Source: an uncultured Dorea sp.
GTDB taxonomy: Bacteria; Bacillota; Clostridia; Lachnospirales; Lachnospiraceae
Reading direction: 5' to 3'
NCBI GenBank assembly: GCA_910584265.1
Contig: CAJTZE010000040.1
Location: forward strand, 1 to 30,683
DNA: 30,683 bases
Under the pieces are notes generated by a model. That model worked only from the letters and a program-made list of their open reading frames with translations, had not been told where the DNA came from and made no database searches. A program made the translations under genes and the position numbers. Positions 15,808 through 23,188 of the stretch are shown piece after piece. How positions within the stretch are numbered: the stretch's first letter is position 1; every line of letters begins with the position of its first letter.

Positions 15808-16611
15808 TTAAGCTGTTTGAACGCCATATAATTCACACAGGCCTGCAAGATCTCTTGCCACCCCGTTTCCAATGGCATTGAATTTCCAAGTATTGTTGTA
15901 TAGATAGATTTCTCCCAGCATCATCGAGACCACATTCGCATAGTAATCTGTCAGAAGAAAGCTGTACAGCTCCCTGCCTGAACCGGGTTCCAATAATCGT
16001 ATGTAGGCATCCCTGACCATACTGAAATTTAAGTTATAGGTAAAGGCCTCATTGATTGTAAGGACGAATACGATTTTGCTGATGGAAGGATCAAGCTTCG
16101 TAAAATCAATATCGGCAAGCTCCCGGTCTTCGGCAGACCCGTTTGTGTTTAAGGTAACGCTGCCGTCAGGACTATTCGTCTGTCCGTAAAATACAAACCA
16201 GTCATCGGCAGGAACCCTGCTATTAGAATCGAGCAGATATGCGGACAGATCAATATCACATTGGGGGTGGTTCGTATTCCAGCCCATGGCAATCCGGATG
16301 CCCGGCAGCTGTCCGGCTATGCCGATATTCACCTTCTGGCCCTTTTGGATCAGGTTGCGGAGAGCAGGTATCTGACGGTGCGCCATGGCGGCCGGGCGGG
16401 ATAGAGGTGATTCTGGTTCCTGCGGATATGAAGGGTGCTCCCTCCGGCATGCGGCCGGTGCCTGCCGGCTTTTGGACCTCCTGTCTGGTGCAGGAGAATT
16501 GATGGAGGCCAGATCCTGTCTGCTCAGGGCATCCTGAAGCTTTACATGATTGAGTGATGTAATGTTATTTCTGTTAAAATTTCCAGATATTCTCATCGGA
16601 ATTTGTATCAT
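15808..16611 (-). CDS. TerD-domain protein with disordered N-terminal extension
   Basis: A 267-residue protein. Residues 1-86 are a low-complexity extension rich in Arg, Ser, Pro and Asn, with no signal peptide or membrane helix. Residues 87-267 are a TerD domain (LIQKGQKVNIG, CDIDLSAYLL, NFSMVRDAYIRLLE, YNNTWKFNAIGNG). The first acidic strand is kept, but the second cluster reads GSAEDRELADIDF in place of GEGEGDDEQIxVDL, so Ca2+ binding may be weaker. The start at 16611 is supported by GGAGGT 6 nt upstream and a well-spaced promoter. It precedes the AIM24 gene in a separate, oppositely oriented ter unit. Confidence 0.87.
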   Translation of the reverse strand: MIQIPMRISGNFNRNNITSLNHVKLQDALSRQDLASINSPAPDRRSKSRQAPAACRREHPSYPQEPESPLSRPAAMAHRQIPALRNLIQKGQKVNIGIAGQLPGIRIAMGWNTNHPQCDIDLSAYLLDSNSRVPADDWFVFYGQTNSPDGSVTLNTNGSAEDRELADIDFTKLDPSISKIVFVLTINEAFTYNLNFSMVRDAYIRLLEPGSGRELYSFLLTDYYANVVSMMLGEIYLYNNTWKFNAIGNGVARDLAGLCELYGVQTA

Positions 16612-16658
16612 ATGTTTACCTCCAGGCGGTTCAGATATATGTAAGAACTTCTTAGTTA

Positions 16659-16687
16659 ATCATACTTCATCTTGCGGCCGGTTTCAA
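16659..16687 (-). promoter_or_regulatory. Promoter of the minus-strand terD-AIM24 operon
   Basis: On the minus strand, -35 TTGAAA (16682-16687), 17-nt spacer, -10 TATGAT (16659-16664). The predicted start lies about 40 nt before the start codon. Confidence 0.75.
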
Positions 16688-16715
16688 GAAAATGGATCTT
16701 ATTTATTGAAAATTC

Positions 16716-16744
16716 TTGACATGGTCTTGAAAGCATATTATATT
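16716..16744 (+). promoter_or_regulatory. Promoter of the DUF3793-pfl operon
   Basis: Consensus -35 TTGACA (16716-16721), 17-nt spacer, -10 TATATT (16739-16744). The predicted start near 16751 lies at the first palindrome, so the strong core promoter probably needs repression. Confidence 0.85.
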
Positions 16745-16753
16745 AAATATCGG

Positions 16754-16801
16754 GTTAGTTAAAGCTAACTTTTTAAATGCATATAAGTTAGTCGTAACTA
16801 A
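16754..16801 (+). promoter_or_regulatory. Two DtxR/IdeR-like palindromic operators
   Basis: Operator 1 is GTTAG TTAAAG CTAAC (16754-16769). Operator 2 is TTAGT CGTA ACTAA (16788-16801). Both share an AGTTAGT-like half-site, and their centres are 33 nt apart, about three helical turns. They lie from about +4 to +51 relative to the predicted start, as repressor sites do. The TTAG/CTAA half-sites resemble those of metal-dependent DtxR-family repressors; that assignment is inference. Confidence 0.6.
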
Positions 16802-16910
16802 TTGACGAGAATGAACAGTCATTTGTTTCAGAGAATATTTTTTAGATAAATGGATGAAACTAAGTAAGGGAAATTTTTAAATTGAGAGTATAGAAAAGGG
16901 GGAATCAGGA

Positions 16911-17462
16911 ATGGAAAAATATATTATAGAGAATTGTGCGCCGACTCTGGCCTCCTTAAAGACAGCAAATTTATTTTCCTATGTCTGTCCTTCGCCGGAG
17001 GCGCTGGAGGTATATATTGCCTGCTGGAATCAGCGTATGAAAGGAAAGGGTGTTTCCATGTGTGTTCTTAGAATCCGGGAACATACGGCGTTGATTTATG
17101 TATACCGGAAGGAATTTCTAAAAAGGGATATGAAAAGGCCGGGAGTGACAGAATTCCTGCGCGGCCTGGGCTATGAGCATGCGGATACAGACTATGCAGT
17201 CAGTAAGCTGAAGGAACGTCTGAATGAAGGGGCAGGTTTTCCCCATGAGATAGGATTGTTTTTAGGATATCCTTTGGGCGATGTGATCGGCTTTGTGGAA
17301 AATTCCGGAAGAAACTGTATCTGTGCCGGCTGCTGGAAGGTGTACTGCAATGTGGGAGAGGCGGTCCGTACTTTTCAGAAGTTTAAAAAATGTACAGAGG
17401 TTTATGTGCGTCTGTGGAGTCAGGGGAGAAGGAATGTCTGGCAGCTTACGGTGGCGGCCTGA
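16911..17462 (+). CDS. DUF3793 family protein
   Basis: A 183-residue protein of the DUF3793 family, which is common in Clostridia. Visible features are APTLASLKTANLF at the start, the VCVLRIREHTALIYVYRK-like strand, PHEIGLFLGYPLGDVIGF (about 115-132) and the Cys-containing CICAGCWKVYCN. In my knowledge of these genomes, DUF3793 genes often sit beside ferrous-iron transport or flavodoxin genes, but the function is unknown. It is the first gene after the candidate metal-responsive operators and lies 40 nt upstream of the formate-lyase gene with no promoter between, so it probably belongs to the same operon. Ribosome site AAAGGGGGAA lies upstream of ATG 16911. Confidence 0.8.
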   Translation: MEKYIIENCAPTLASLKTANLFSYVCPSPEALEVYIACWNQRMKGKGVSMCVLRIREHTALIYVYRKEFLKRDMKRPGVTEFLRGLGYEHADTDYAVSKLKERLNEGAGFPHEIGLFLGYPLGDVIGFVENSGRNCICAGCWKVYCNVGEAVRTFQKFKKCTEVYVRLWSQGRRNVWQLTVAA

Positions 17463-17502
17463 CGGGAAATAGTTAAAGCAAAAATATAGACAGGAGGAGC
17501 TT

Positions 17503-19608
17503 ATGGTACAAGAGTGGAGCGGGTTTGCAAAAGGAGCCTGGCAGAAGGAAATTAATGTCCGGGATTTTATCCAGAGGAATTATACACCCTATGAGGGGGA
17601 CGAATCTTTTTTGACCGGTGCGACGGATGCAACCAAAGAATTATGGGCTCAGGTAATGGAACTTTCAGAGGAAGAGCGGAAGCGGGGCGGGGTTCTGGAT
17701 ATGGACACGAAGATCATATCGAGAATTGTGTCCCATGGTCCAGGATATCTGGATAAGGAAAAGGAAAAAATTGTCGGTTTTCAGACTGATAAGCCTTTTA
17801 AGCGGGCATTGCAGCCCTACGGCGGTATCCGTATGGCGATCAAGGCATGTGAGGAAAACGGTTATCATGTTGACCCCGCTATTGTGGAATTTTTTATGAA
17901 GCACAGAAAAACTCACAATGATGGTGTTTTTGATGCGTATACACCGGAAATGCGCGCCTGCCGTTCCAGCCATATTATTACCGGATTGCCGGATGCATAC
18001 GGCCGGGGGCGGATCATCGGGGATTACAGACGTGTTGCGCTGTATGGTGTTGACCGTCTGATTGAAGATAAGCAGCGGCAGAAGGACGGGACAAGGGTCA
18101 TCATGTATTCGGATGTGACCAGGCAGAGGGAGGAATTGTCCGAACAGATCAAGGCGCTGAAGGAATTAAAAGAGCTGGGGGAAATCTATGGATTTAATAT
18201 TTCCAGACCGGCGGAAAATGTGAAAGAAGCGATCCAATGGCTGTATTTCGGATATCTGGCGGCTATCAAGGAGCAGAATGGGGCGGCCATGTCTCTGGGA
18301 AGAACTTCCACGTTTTTGGATATATATTCGGAGCGTGATTTGAAGAACGGAACCTTCACCGAGGAAGAAATCCAGGAATTTGTGGATCATTTTATTATGA
18401 AGCTGAGACTGGTGAAATTTGCCAGAACGCCGGAATACAATGCTCTGTTTTCCGGAGATCCTACCTGGGTTACCGAGTCAATCGGCGGAATGGGAATCGA
18501 CGGGCGTTCTATGGTAACGAAAATGTCGTTCCGTTATCTGCATACGCTGTCAAATCTCGGTACGGCGCCGGAGCCGAACCTGACTGTATTATGGTCTACA
18601 AAGCTTCCGGAGAATTTCAAGCGGTACTGTGCAAGGACTTCGATCATGTCGTCTTCGATCCAGTATGAAAATGATGACCTGATGAGAGTGACTCTTGGAG
18701 ACGACTATGCGATTGCCTGCTGTGTATCCTCTATGCGGGTAGGTAAAGAAATGCAGTTCTTTGGGGCAAGGGCGAATCTGGCAAAGTGCCTGCTGTATGC
18801 GATTAACGGCGGCGTGGATGAGATATCCGGAAAGCAGGTGGGGCCGAAGTACCGTCCGATCACATCGGAATATCTGGATTATGACGAGGTTATGGAACGC
18901 TTTGACGATATGATGAAGTGGCTGGCACAGGTGTATGTAAATACATTGAATATCATCCACTATATGCATGATAAGTACTGTTATGAAAGGATTCAGATGG
19001 CGCTCCATGATAAGCAGGTGACCAGATGGTTTGCAACCGGGATCGCCGGACTTTCCGTGGTGGCGGATTCCCTGTCGGCAATCAAATTCGCAAAGGTAAA
19101 GACAATCCGGAACGAGAAGGGTATTGTGGTAAACTATGAAGTGGAAGGGGATTTTCCGAAATATGGAAATGACGATGACAGAGTAGATGAGATTGCTTAC
19201 CATGTGGTGAAGGAATTTATGCATTATATCAAGGGTAACCACACCTACCGGGGAGGTATTCCTACCACGTCGATCCTAACGATCACGTCTAATGTGGTGT
19301 ATGGCAAGTATACCGGATCTACGCCGGATGGAAGAAAGGCAGGGGAAGCCTTTGCGCCCGGAGCAAATCCTATGCACAGAAGAGACAGCAAGGGTGCAGT
19401 GGCCTCTTTAAGCTCGGTATCAAAGCTTCCCTTTAAGGATGCGCAGGATGGGATTTCTAATACGTTTTCCATTATTCCGGGCGCGCTCGGCAAGGAGGAC
19501 CAGGTGTTAGTGAATGATATCAGTCTGGATGATCTGAGCTTTTCCATGCAGCCGGACTGTGCCTGCATGGAATCAAATCTGACAGATGAAAGAGAACAGG
19601 AGGGATAG
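17503..19608 (+). CDS. pflB: Pyruvate formate-lyase catalytic subunit lacking its glycyl-radical domain
   Basis: Formate C-acetyltransferase, converting pyruvate and CoA to acetyl-CoA and formate. It has 701 residues against about 740-760 for full-length enzymes. The active-site Cys pair is present (C406-C407 in IACCVSS). Also visible are SHIITGLPDAYGRGRIIGD, GAAMSLGRTSTFLDIY, TAPEPNLTVLW and TPDGRKAGEAFAPGANPM. The chain ends after SIIPGALGKED with a 35-residue tail containing CACM, before the RVSGYA glycyl-radical domain, which is a separate gene 2 nt downstream. The AGGAGGG ribosome site of that gene lies inside the last codons, so the two are coupled. Ribosome site AGGAGG supports the start at 17503. 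Confidence 0.93.
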   Translation: MVQEWSGFAKGAWQKEINVRDFIQRNYTPYEGDESFLTGATDATKELWAQVMELSEEERKRGGVLDMDTKIISRIVSHGPGYLDKEKEKIVGFQTDKPFKRALQPYGGIRMAIKACEENGYHVDPAIVEFFMKHRKTHNDGVFDAYTPEMRACRSSHIITGLPDAYGRGRIIGDYRRVALYGVDRLIEDKQRQKDGTRVIMYSDVTRQREELSEQIKALKELKELGEIYGFNISRPAENVKEAIQWLYFGYLAAIKEQNGAAMSLGRTSTFLDIYSERDLKNGTFTEEEIQEFVDHFIMKLRLVKFARTPEYNALFSGDPTWVTESIGGMGIDGRSMVTKMSFRYLHTLSNLGTAPEPNLTVLWSTKLPENFKRYCARTSIMSSSIQYENDDLMRVTLGDDYAIACCVSSMRVGKEMQFFGARANLAKCLLYAINGGVDEISGKQVGPKYRPITSEYLDYDEVMERFDDMMKWLAQVYVNTLNIIHYMHDKYCYERIQMALHDKQVTRWFATGIAGLSVVADSLSAIKFAKVKTIRNEKGIVVNYEVEGDFPKYGNDDDRVDEIAYHVVKEFMHYIKGNHTYRGGIPTTSILTITSNVVYGKYTGSTPDGRKAGEAFAPGANPMHRRDSKGAVASLSSVSKLPFKDAQDGISNTFSIIPGALGKEDQVLVNDISLDDLSFSMQPDCACMESNLTDEREQEG

Positions 19609-19610
19609 TT

Positions 19611-19853
19611 ATGAATATCAGTGATGCACAGGTTGACAATTTGGTAAATCTTCTGGATGGCTACGCAGAAAAGGGCGGGCACCATCTGAACATTAATGTT
19701 TTTACAAAGGAGAAGCTTCTGGATGCACAGGCTCATCCGGAAAAATATCCTCAGCTTACGGTCCGGGTGTCCGGCTATGCGGTGAATTTCAATAAGCTGA
19801 CAAAGGAACAGCAGGATGAGGTCATATCCAGGACCTTCCATGAAGGGTTGTAA
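19611..19853 (+). CDS. Stand-alone glycyl-radical subunit of pyruvate formate-lyase (GrcA-like)
   Basis: An 80-residue protein equal to the C-terminal domain of pyruvate formate-lyase. It contains NLVNLLDGYAEKGGHHLN and the radical motif RVSGYAV with Gly55, and ends in the usual FHEGL. It should supply the glycyl radical to the 701-residue catalytic subunit, after hydrogen abstraction by the activase encoded next. It is in a different frame from pflB, starts 2 nt after its stop, and has its own ribosome site AGGAGGG. This argues for a genuine split gene rather than a sequencing frameshift. It is shorter than E. coli GrcA (127 residues), having only the radical domain. Confidence 0.88.
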   Translation: MNISDAQVDNLVNLLDGYAEKGGHHLNINVFTKEKLLDAQAHPEKYPQLTVRVSGYAVNFNKLTKEQQDEVISRTFHEGL

Positions 19854-19860
19854 GAGCAGT

Positions 19861-20616
19861 ATGGCGGGAGAAAAAAGGACAGGACGTATCCATTCTACAG
19901 AGAGCTTCGGGACCGTGGACGGTCCCGGAGTCCGTCTGGTTATCTTCTTTCAGGGCTGCCCTATGCGGTGTCTCTACTGTCATAATCCGGACAGCTGGGA
20001 GATGCAGGGAGGAACGGACATGACGGTTGAGGAGCTTTTGGAGCAGTTTGAGAGGAACCGTCCGTTTTACCGGAACGGGGGCATTACGGCCAGCGGCGGA
20101 GAACCGCTGGTACAGCTGGAGTTTCTGACGGCTCTGTTTGAAGAGGCGAAGAGCCGGGGAATCCACACTTGTCTGGATACATCTGGAATTGTATATAGGA
20201 AGGAACGGGAAATGGAATTTGAACGGCTGTTTCAGGTGACGGATCTGGTGCTTTTAGATATCAAGCACAGTGACATGGAAGGCCATAAGAAGCTTACCGG
20301 CAGGGAACAGGCGCCGGTGCTGGCATTTGCGAAGGCTCTTGAGCACGCGCATATCCCGTTGATCATCCGGCATGTCATCGTGCCGGGGATTACGGACAGC
20401 AGGGAAGAGCTGCAAGAAACCGGCCGTTTGATAGGCAGGCTTGGCAATCTTGCGGGGCTGGAGGTACTGCCATACCACACGATGGGGATAAATAAATACA
20501 AGAATCTTGGGAAAGACTACCCCTTAGAAGGAGTTCCGGATATGAATCCGGAGAAGGCAAAAGAGGCGAGGAAGATCATATTAGAAGCGGTAAAGGAAAG
20601 CAGGAGGAATTTTTAA
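19861..20616 (+). CDS. pflA: Pyruvate formate-lyase activating enzyme (radical SAM)
   Basis: A 251-residue radical-SAM enzyme that installs the glycyl radical on its partner. It carries the cluster motif CPMRCLYC (C33, C37, C40), the family start GRIHSTESFGTVDGPGVR, ASGGEPLVQ for SAM binding, LLDIKHSD and the late YHTMGINKY. ATG 19861 was chosen because it gives the usual N-terminal length; ATG 19840, overlapping the glycyl-radical gene and preceded by AGGA, is an alternative. It is the last gene of the DUF3793-pfl operon. The terminator stem begins inside its final codons. Confidence 0.93.
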   Translation: MAGEKRTGRIHSTESFGTVDGPGVRLVIFFQGCPMRCLYCHNPDSWEMQGGTDMTVEELLEQFERNRPFYRNGGITASGGEPLVQLEFLTALFEEAKSRGIHTCLDTSGIVYRKEREMEFERLFQVTDLVLLDIKHSDMEGHKKLTGREQAPVLAFAKALEHAHIPLIIRHVIVPGITDSREELQETGRLIGRLGNLAGLEVLPYHTMGINKYKNLGKDYPLEGVPDMNPEKAKEARKIILEAVKESRRNF

Positions 20617-20632
20617 AAATTTCTCCTTTTTT
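20602..20632 (+). terminator. Intrinsic terminator of the pfl operon
   Basis: AGGAGGAATTTTT pairs with AAAAATTTCTCCT across a 13-bp stem with one G-T pair, followed by T6. It overlaps the pflA stop codon. Confidence 0.8.
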
Positions 20633-20654
20633 CGTGGTATCGAAGAGAACAATG

Positions 20655-20663
20655 TGCTACAAT
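20655..20663 (+). promoter_or_regulatory. Possible extended -10 promoter of xpt
   Basis: TGC followed by TACAAT (20658-20663), about 65 nt before the start codon. The -35 (TGGTAT, 17 nt upstream) is weak. The leader is too short for a guanine riboswitch aptamer plus expression platform, unlike Bacillus xpt. Confidence 0.5.
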
Positions 20664-20727
20664 GTTTCTGGTTCATGAAAAATAGAGAGTGTTTGTATAG
20701 AAAGAGATACGAAAAGAGAATGGTATG

Positions 20728-21306
20728 ATGAATTTTCTGGAAGAACGAATTGTAAAGGATGGTATTGTAAAAGAAGGAAATGTGTTGAAGGTGGACAGTT
20801 TTCTGAACCATCAAATGGACATTGCTTTATTTGATAAGATAGGGCAGGAATTTAAGGAACGGTTCAAGGATAAAAAGATTAATAAGATATTGACCATAGA
20901 GGCATCGGGAATCGGAATTGCGGCGGTAACTGCAATGCATTTCGGCGTTCCGGTTGTGTTTGCGAAAAAGGCTAAGAGTATTAATCTGGAAGGGGAGATG
21001 TACGTAGCGGAGGTGGAGTCATTTACACACAAAACGAAAAATCAGGTAATCGTCTCAAAGAAGTTTCTGAATGAAGAGGATAGAGTGCTGATTATTGATG
21101 ATTTTCTTGCAAATGGCTGTGCCCTGCAGGGATTAATCCAGATTGTACAGGCGTCAGGCGCTGTGGCAGAGGGAATCGGAATCGTGATAGAGAAAGGGTT
21201 TCAGCCGGGCGGGAGGATTATCCGCAATCTGGGTTATCAGCTGGAGTCGCTGGCAATTGTGGATGCCATGGATCCGGCATCCGGCGGGATTATCTTCCGC
21301 AGATAA
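20728..21306 (+). CDS. xpt: Xanthine phosphoribosyltransferase
   Basis: A 192-residue purine-salvage enzyme converting xanthine and PRPP to XMP. The N-terminus MNFLEERI...VLKVDSFLNHQMD aligns with the Xpt family start. The PRPP loop is RVLIIDDFLANGCAL, and GIGIVIEKGFQPGG and the late LAIVDAMD are also typical. Start 20728 was chosen to match the family; ATG 20725 immediately before is equally possible. It is cytoplasmic and active as a dimer in known members. It is monocistronic or followed by the ABC-class ATPase after 98 nt holding a stable hairpin. No purine riboswitch is seen upstream. Confidence 0.92.
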   Translation: MNFLEERIVKDGIVKEGNVLKVDSFLNHQMDIALFDKIGQEFKERFKDKKINKILTIEASGIGIAAVTAMHFGVPVVFAKKAKSINLEGEMYVAEVESFTHKTKNQVIVSKKFLNEEDRVLIIDDFLANGCALQGLIQIVQASGAVAEGIGIVIEKGFQPGGRIIRNLGYQLESLAIVDAMDPASGGIIFRR

Positions 21307-21328
21307 GCGGCGCGGTTCCGGAATGGAT

Positions 21329-21366
21329 GGAAGAACCGTCCGGCCATGAGGCCGAGGACGGCTTCC
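21329..21366 (+). other. Stable intergenic hairpin between xpt and the ABC-class ATPase
   Basis: GGAAG-AA-CCGTCC-GGCC, loop ATGA, then GGCC-GA-GGACGG-CTTCC: a 15-bp interrupted stem with two small bulges. There is no T-run, so it is not a standard terminator. It may stabilise mRNA ends or mark a processing site; the role is unknown. Confidence 0.55.
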
Positions 21367-21404
21367 AGATAGATTGAGATCGAAATGGAAAGAAGGAATG
21401 GAAG

Positions 21405-23108
21405 ATGAATACAGACAGACAGTTGAGAGCAGAATTAGAACGGATCCACAGGAAAAGCTATCCGGCATATAAGGATCTGAAGGGGAGTTATCAGTTTCCG
21501 GGATATATCCTGCATATTGACCATGTGCAGGGGGACCCCTTTGCGGCGCCGTCTAAGGTAAGCGTAGAGGTACCGCAGAAAACGGCTGCATTTCCCGCAG
21601 AGCTCTTTTCAGAAAAGCATACGAGGATTGCACTGCAGGATTATCTGAACCGGGCATTTGCAAGGTGTATGGGTGATTATATGTTTCAGGCGAAGGGTTC
21701 AGGCAAAAGCGGTCTGATGAGTATTTCCAGATGCGGGCAGCAGGTGCTGGAGCGGACAGCCCTTGAAATCAATGAAAAGCGGGTTCTGGTACGGTTCGAG
21801 GTGGGCTTCCCGGCTAACGGGCGGAGCATCAATTCGCCGGAGCTGGAGAAGATCCTCTTTCGGTTTGTGCCGGAATGTGTAAAGAAATCCCTTTATTATA
21901 GGAATCTGGATGCAGGGAAGATCCGCAGGGTGTTTGATCTGGCAGAGGATCAGCAGGCAATCCGGGAGGAGCTAAAGAAAAGGGAGCTGGCGGCGTTCGT
22001 TGCCAACGGAGCAATCCTGCCGAGAGAAAGCGGCGTGTCAGATAAGCCGATGAAGGGAGCCGTTGTATTTGAAAGTCCGAAGTCTATGGAAGTGGAGCTT
22101 ACCCTGCCCCATAAAGGAAAGCTGAAAGGGATGGGGATACCGAGGGGAATTACGCTGATCGTAGGCGGCGGCTACCACGGGAAATCTACTCTGTTAAAGG
22201 CGTTAGAGCTTGGAGTGTACAATCATATCGAAGGAGACGGCAGGGAATATGTGATTACCGATGATACAGCTGTGAAAATCCGTGCAGAGGACGGACGGGC
22301 AGTGTCCCATGTAAATATTTCACCGTTTATCAATCATCTTCCTAACGGCAAGGATACGGTGGACTTTTCTACAGAGGATGCCAGCGGTTCTACCTCCCAG
22401 GCGGCCAATGTGGTAGAAGCGGTGGATTCCGGCGCTGAAACGCTTTTGATTGACGAGGATACCTCAGCGACGAATTTTATGGTAAGGGATGCGCTGATGC
22501 AGTCGGTAATTGCCAAGGAAAAGGAGCCGATCACACCGTTTATCGATCAGGCAAAGAACCTTTACCGTCAGCAAGGCGTATCGGTGATCCTGGTTGCAGG
22601 AAGTTCCGGAGCTTACTTTTATATTGCTGATAAGATACTTCAGATGGATACCTACCGGGCGTTAGACATTACAGAACAGGTCAGGGAAATCTGTCCGGAA
22701 GGCGAGAAGCCCGCAGAGAGCACGGAAAATGCCGGGAATTCGTGGAAACAGACAGGGCGTATGCTTCGTGTAGGACGGATTGAGAAGAAGCATGATCAGA
22801 TTAAGGTAAAACAGTTCGGTAAAGACAGCTTTTCCATCGGCAGAGATACGGTAGAATTAAAATACGTAGAGCAGATTGCCGACAGCGAACAGACAACTAC
22901 CCTCAGCCATGTGATGAAATATATTGCTGAACAGCTGGAGAAAAACCCAAAGCAGGAAATCGGCAGACTTTTAGAGCATGTATGCCAGAGAATGGAAAAG
23001 GAAGGGCCGGGAGCCTTGTGCAGAGGAAGCGTGCCGGGAAATCTGGCGGAGGTGCGCAGGCAGGAGATTTACGCATGTATCAACCGCTACCGGGGATTTA
23101 GAAGATAA
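21405..23108 (+). CDS. ABC-class predicted ATPase (COG3044 type)
   Basis: A 567-residue soluble ATPase of the 'predicted ATPase of the ABC class' family. The Walker A is GGGYHGKST (254-262), the signature-like SGSTSQA is at 327-333, and the Walker B TLLIDED (346-352) is followed by TSATNFM. No membrane segments or transporter partner are present. The family is widespread but uncharacterised; its fold relates it to ABC ATPases acting on nucleic acids rather than transport (family-level inference). The N-terminal 240 residues carry the conserved FPGYILHIDHVQGDPFAAPS and the RFEVGFPANGRSI region. Ribosome site AAAGAAGG with ATG 21405. It ends before a bidirectional terminator. Confidence 0.88.
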   Translation: MNTDRQLRAELERIHRKSYPAYKDLKGSYQFPGYILHIDHVQGDPFAAPSKVSVEVPQKTAAFPAELFSEKHTRIALQDYLNRAFARCMGDYMFQAKGSGKSGLMSISRCGQQVLERTALEINEKRVLVRFEVGFPANGRSINSPELEKILFRFVPECVKKSLYYRNLDAGKIRRVFDLAEDQQAIREELKKRELAAFVANGAILPRESGVSDKPMKGAVVFESPKSMEVELTLPHKGKLKGMGIPRGITLIVGGGYHGKSTLLKALELGVYNHIEGDGREYVITDDTAVKIRAEDGRAVSHVNISPFINHLPNGKDTVDFSTEDASGSTSQAANVVEAVDSGAETLLIDEDTSATNFMVRDALMQSVIAKEKEPITPFIDQAKNLYRQQGVSVILVAGSSGAYFYIADKILQMDTYRALDITEQVREICPEGEKPAESTENAGNSWKQTGRMLRVGRIEKKHDQIKVKQFGKDSFSIGRDTVELKYVEQIADSEQTTTLSHVMKYIAEQLEKNPKQEIGRLLEHVCQRMEKEGPGALCRGSVPGNLAEVRRQEIYACINRYRGFRR

Positions 23109-23137
23109 AGAGTAAGAAAATGGAATCATTAATTTGA

Positions 23138-23170
23138 AAAGCCCCAGAGGCGCTGTGCTTCCGGGGCTTT
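23138..23170. terminator. Bidirectional terminator between ATPase and XRE genes
   Basis: AAAGCCCC (23138-23145) pairs with GGGGCTTT (23163-23170), with an inner GAGGC/GCTTC stem. It lies between convergent genes. On the minus strand it is followed by TTTTC. Confidence 0.75.
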
Positions 23171-23188
23171 GGGATAGGTGTACTGGTG

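Noticed and set aside
19590..19620. A sequencing frameshift splitting pyruvate formate-lyase
   Set aside because: The junction has a dedicated ribosome site and ATG and falls at the domain boundary, so a natural split is more likely; reads would settle it.
20633..20727. A guanine riboswitch upstream of xpt
   Set aside because: The leader after the predicted start is only about 55 nt, and no paired kissing-loop aptamer pattern is seen.
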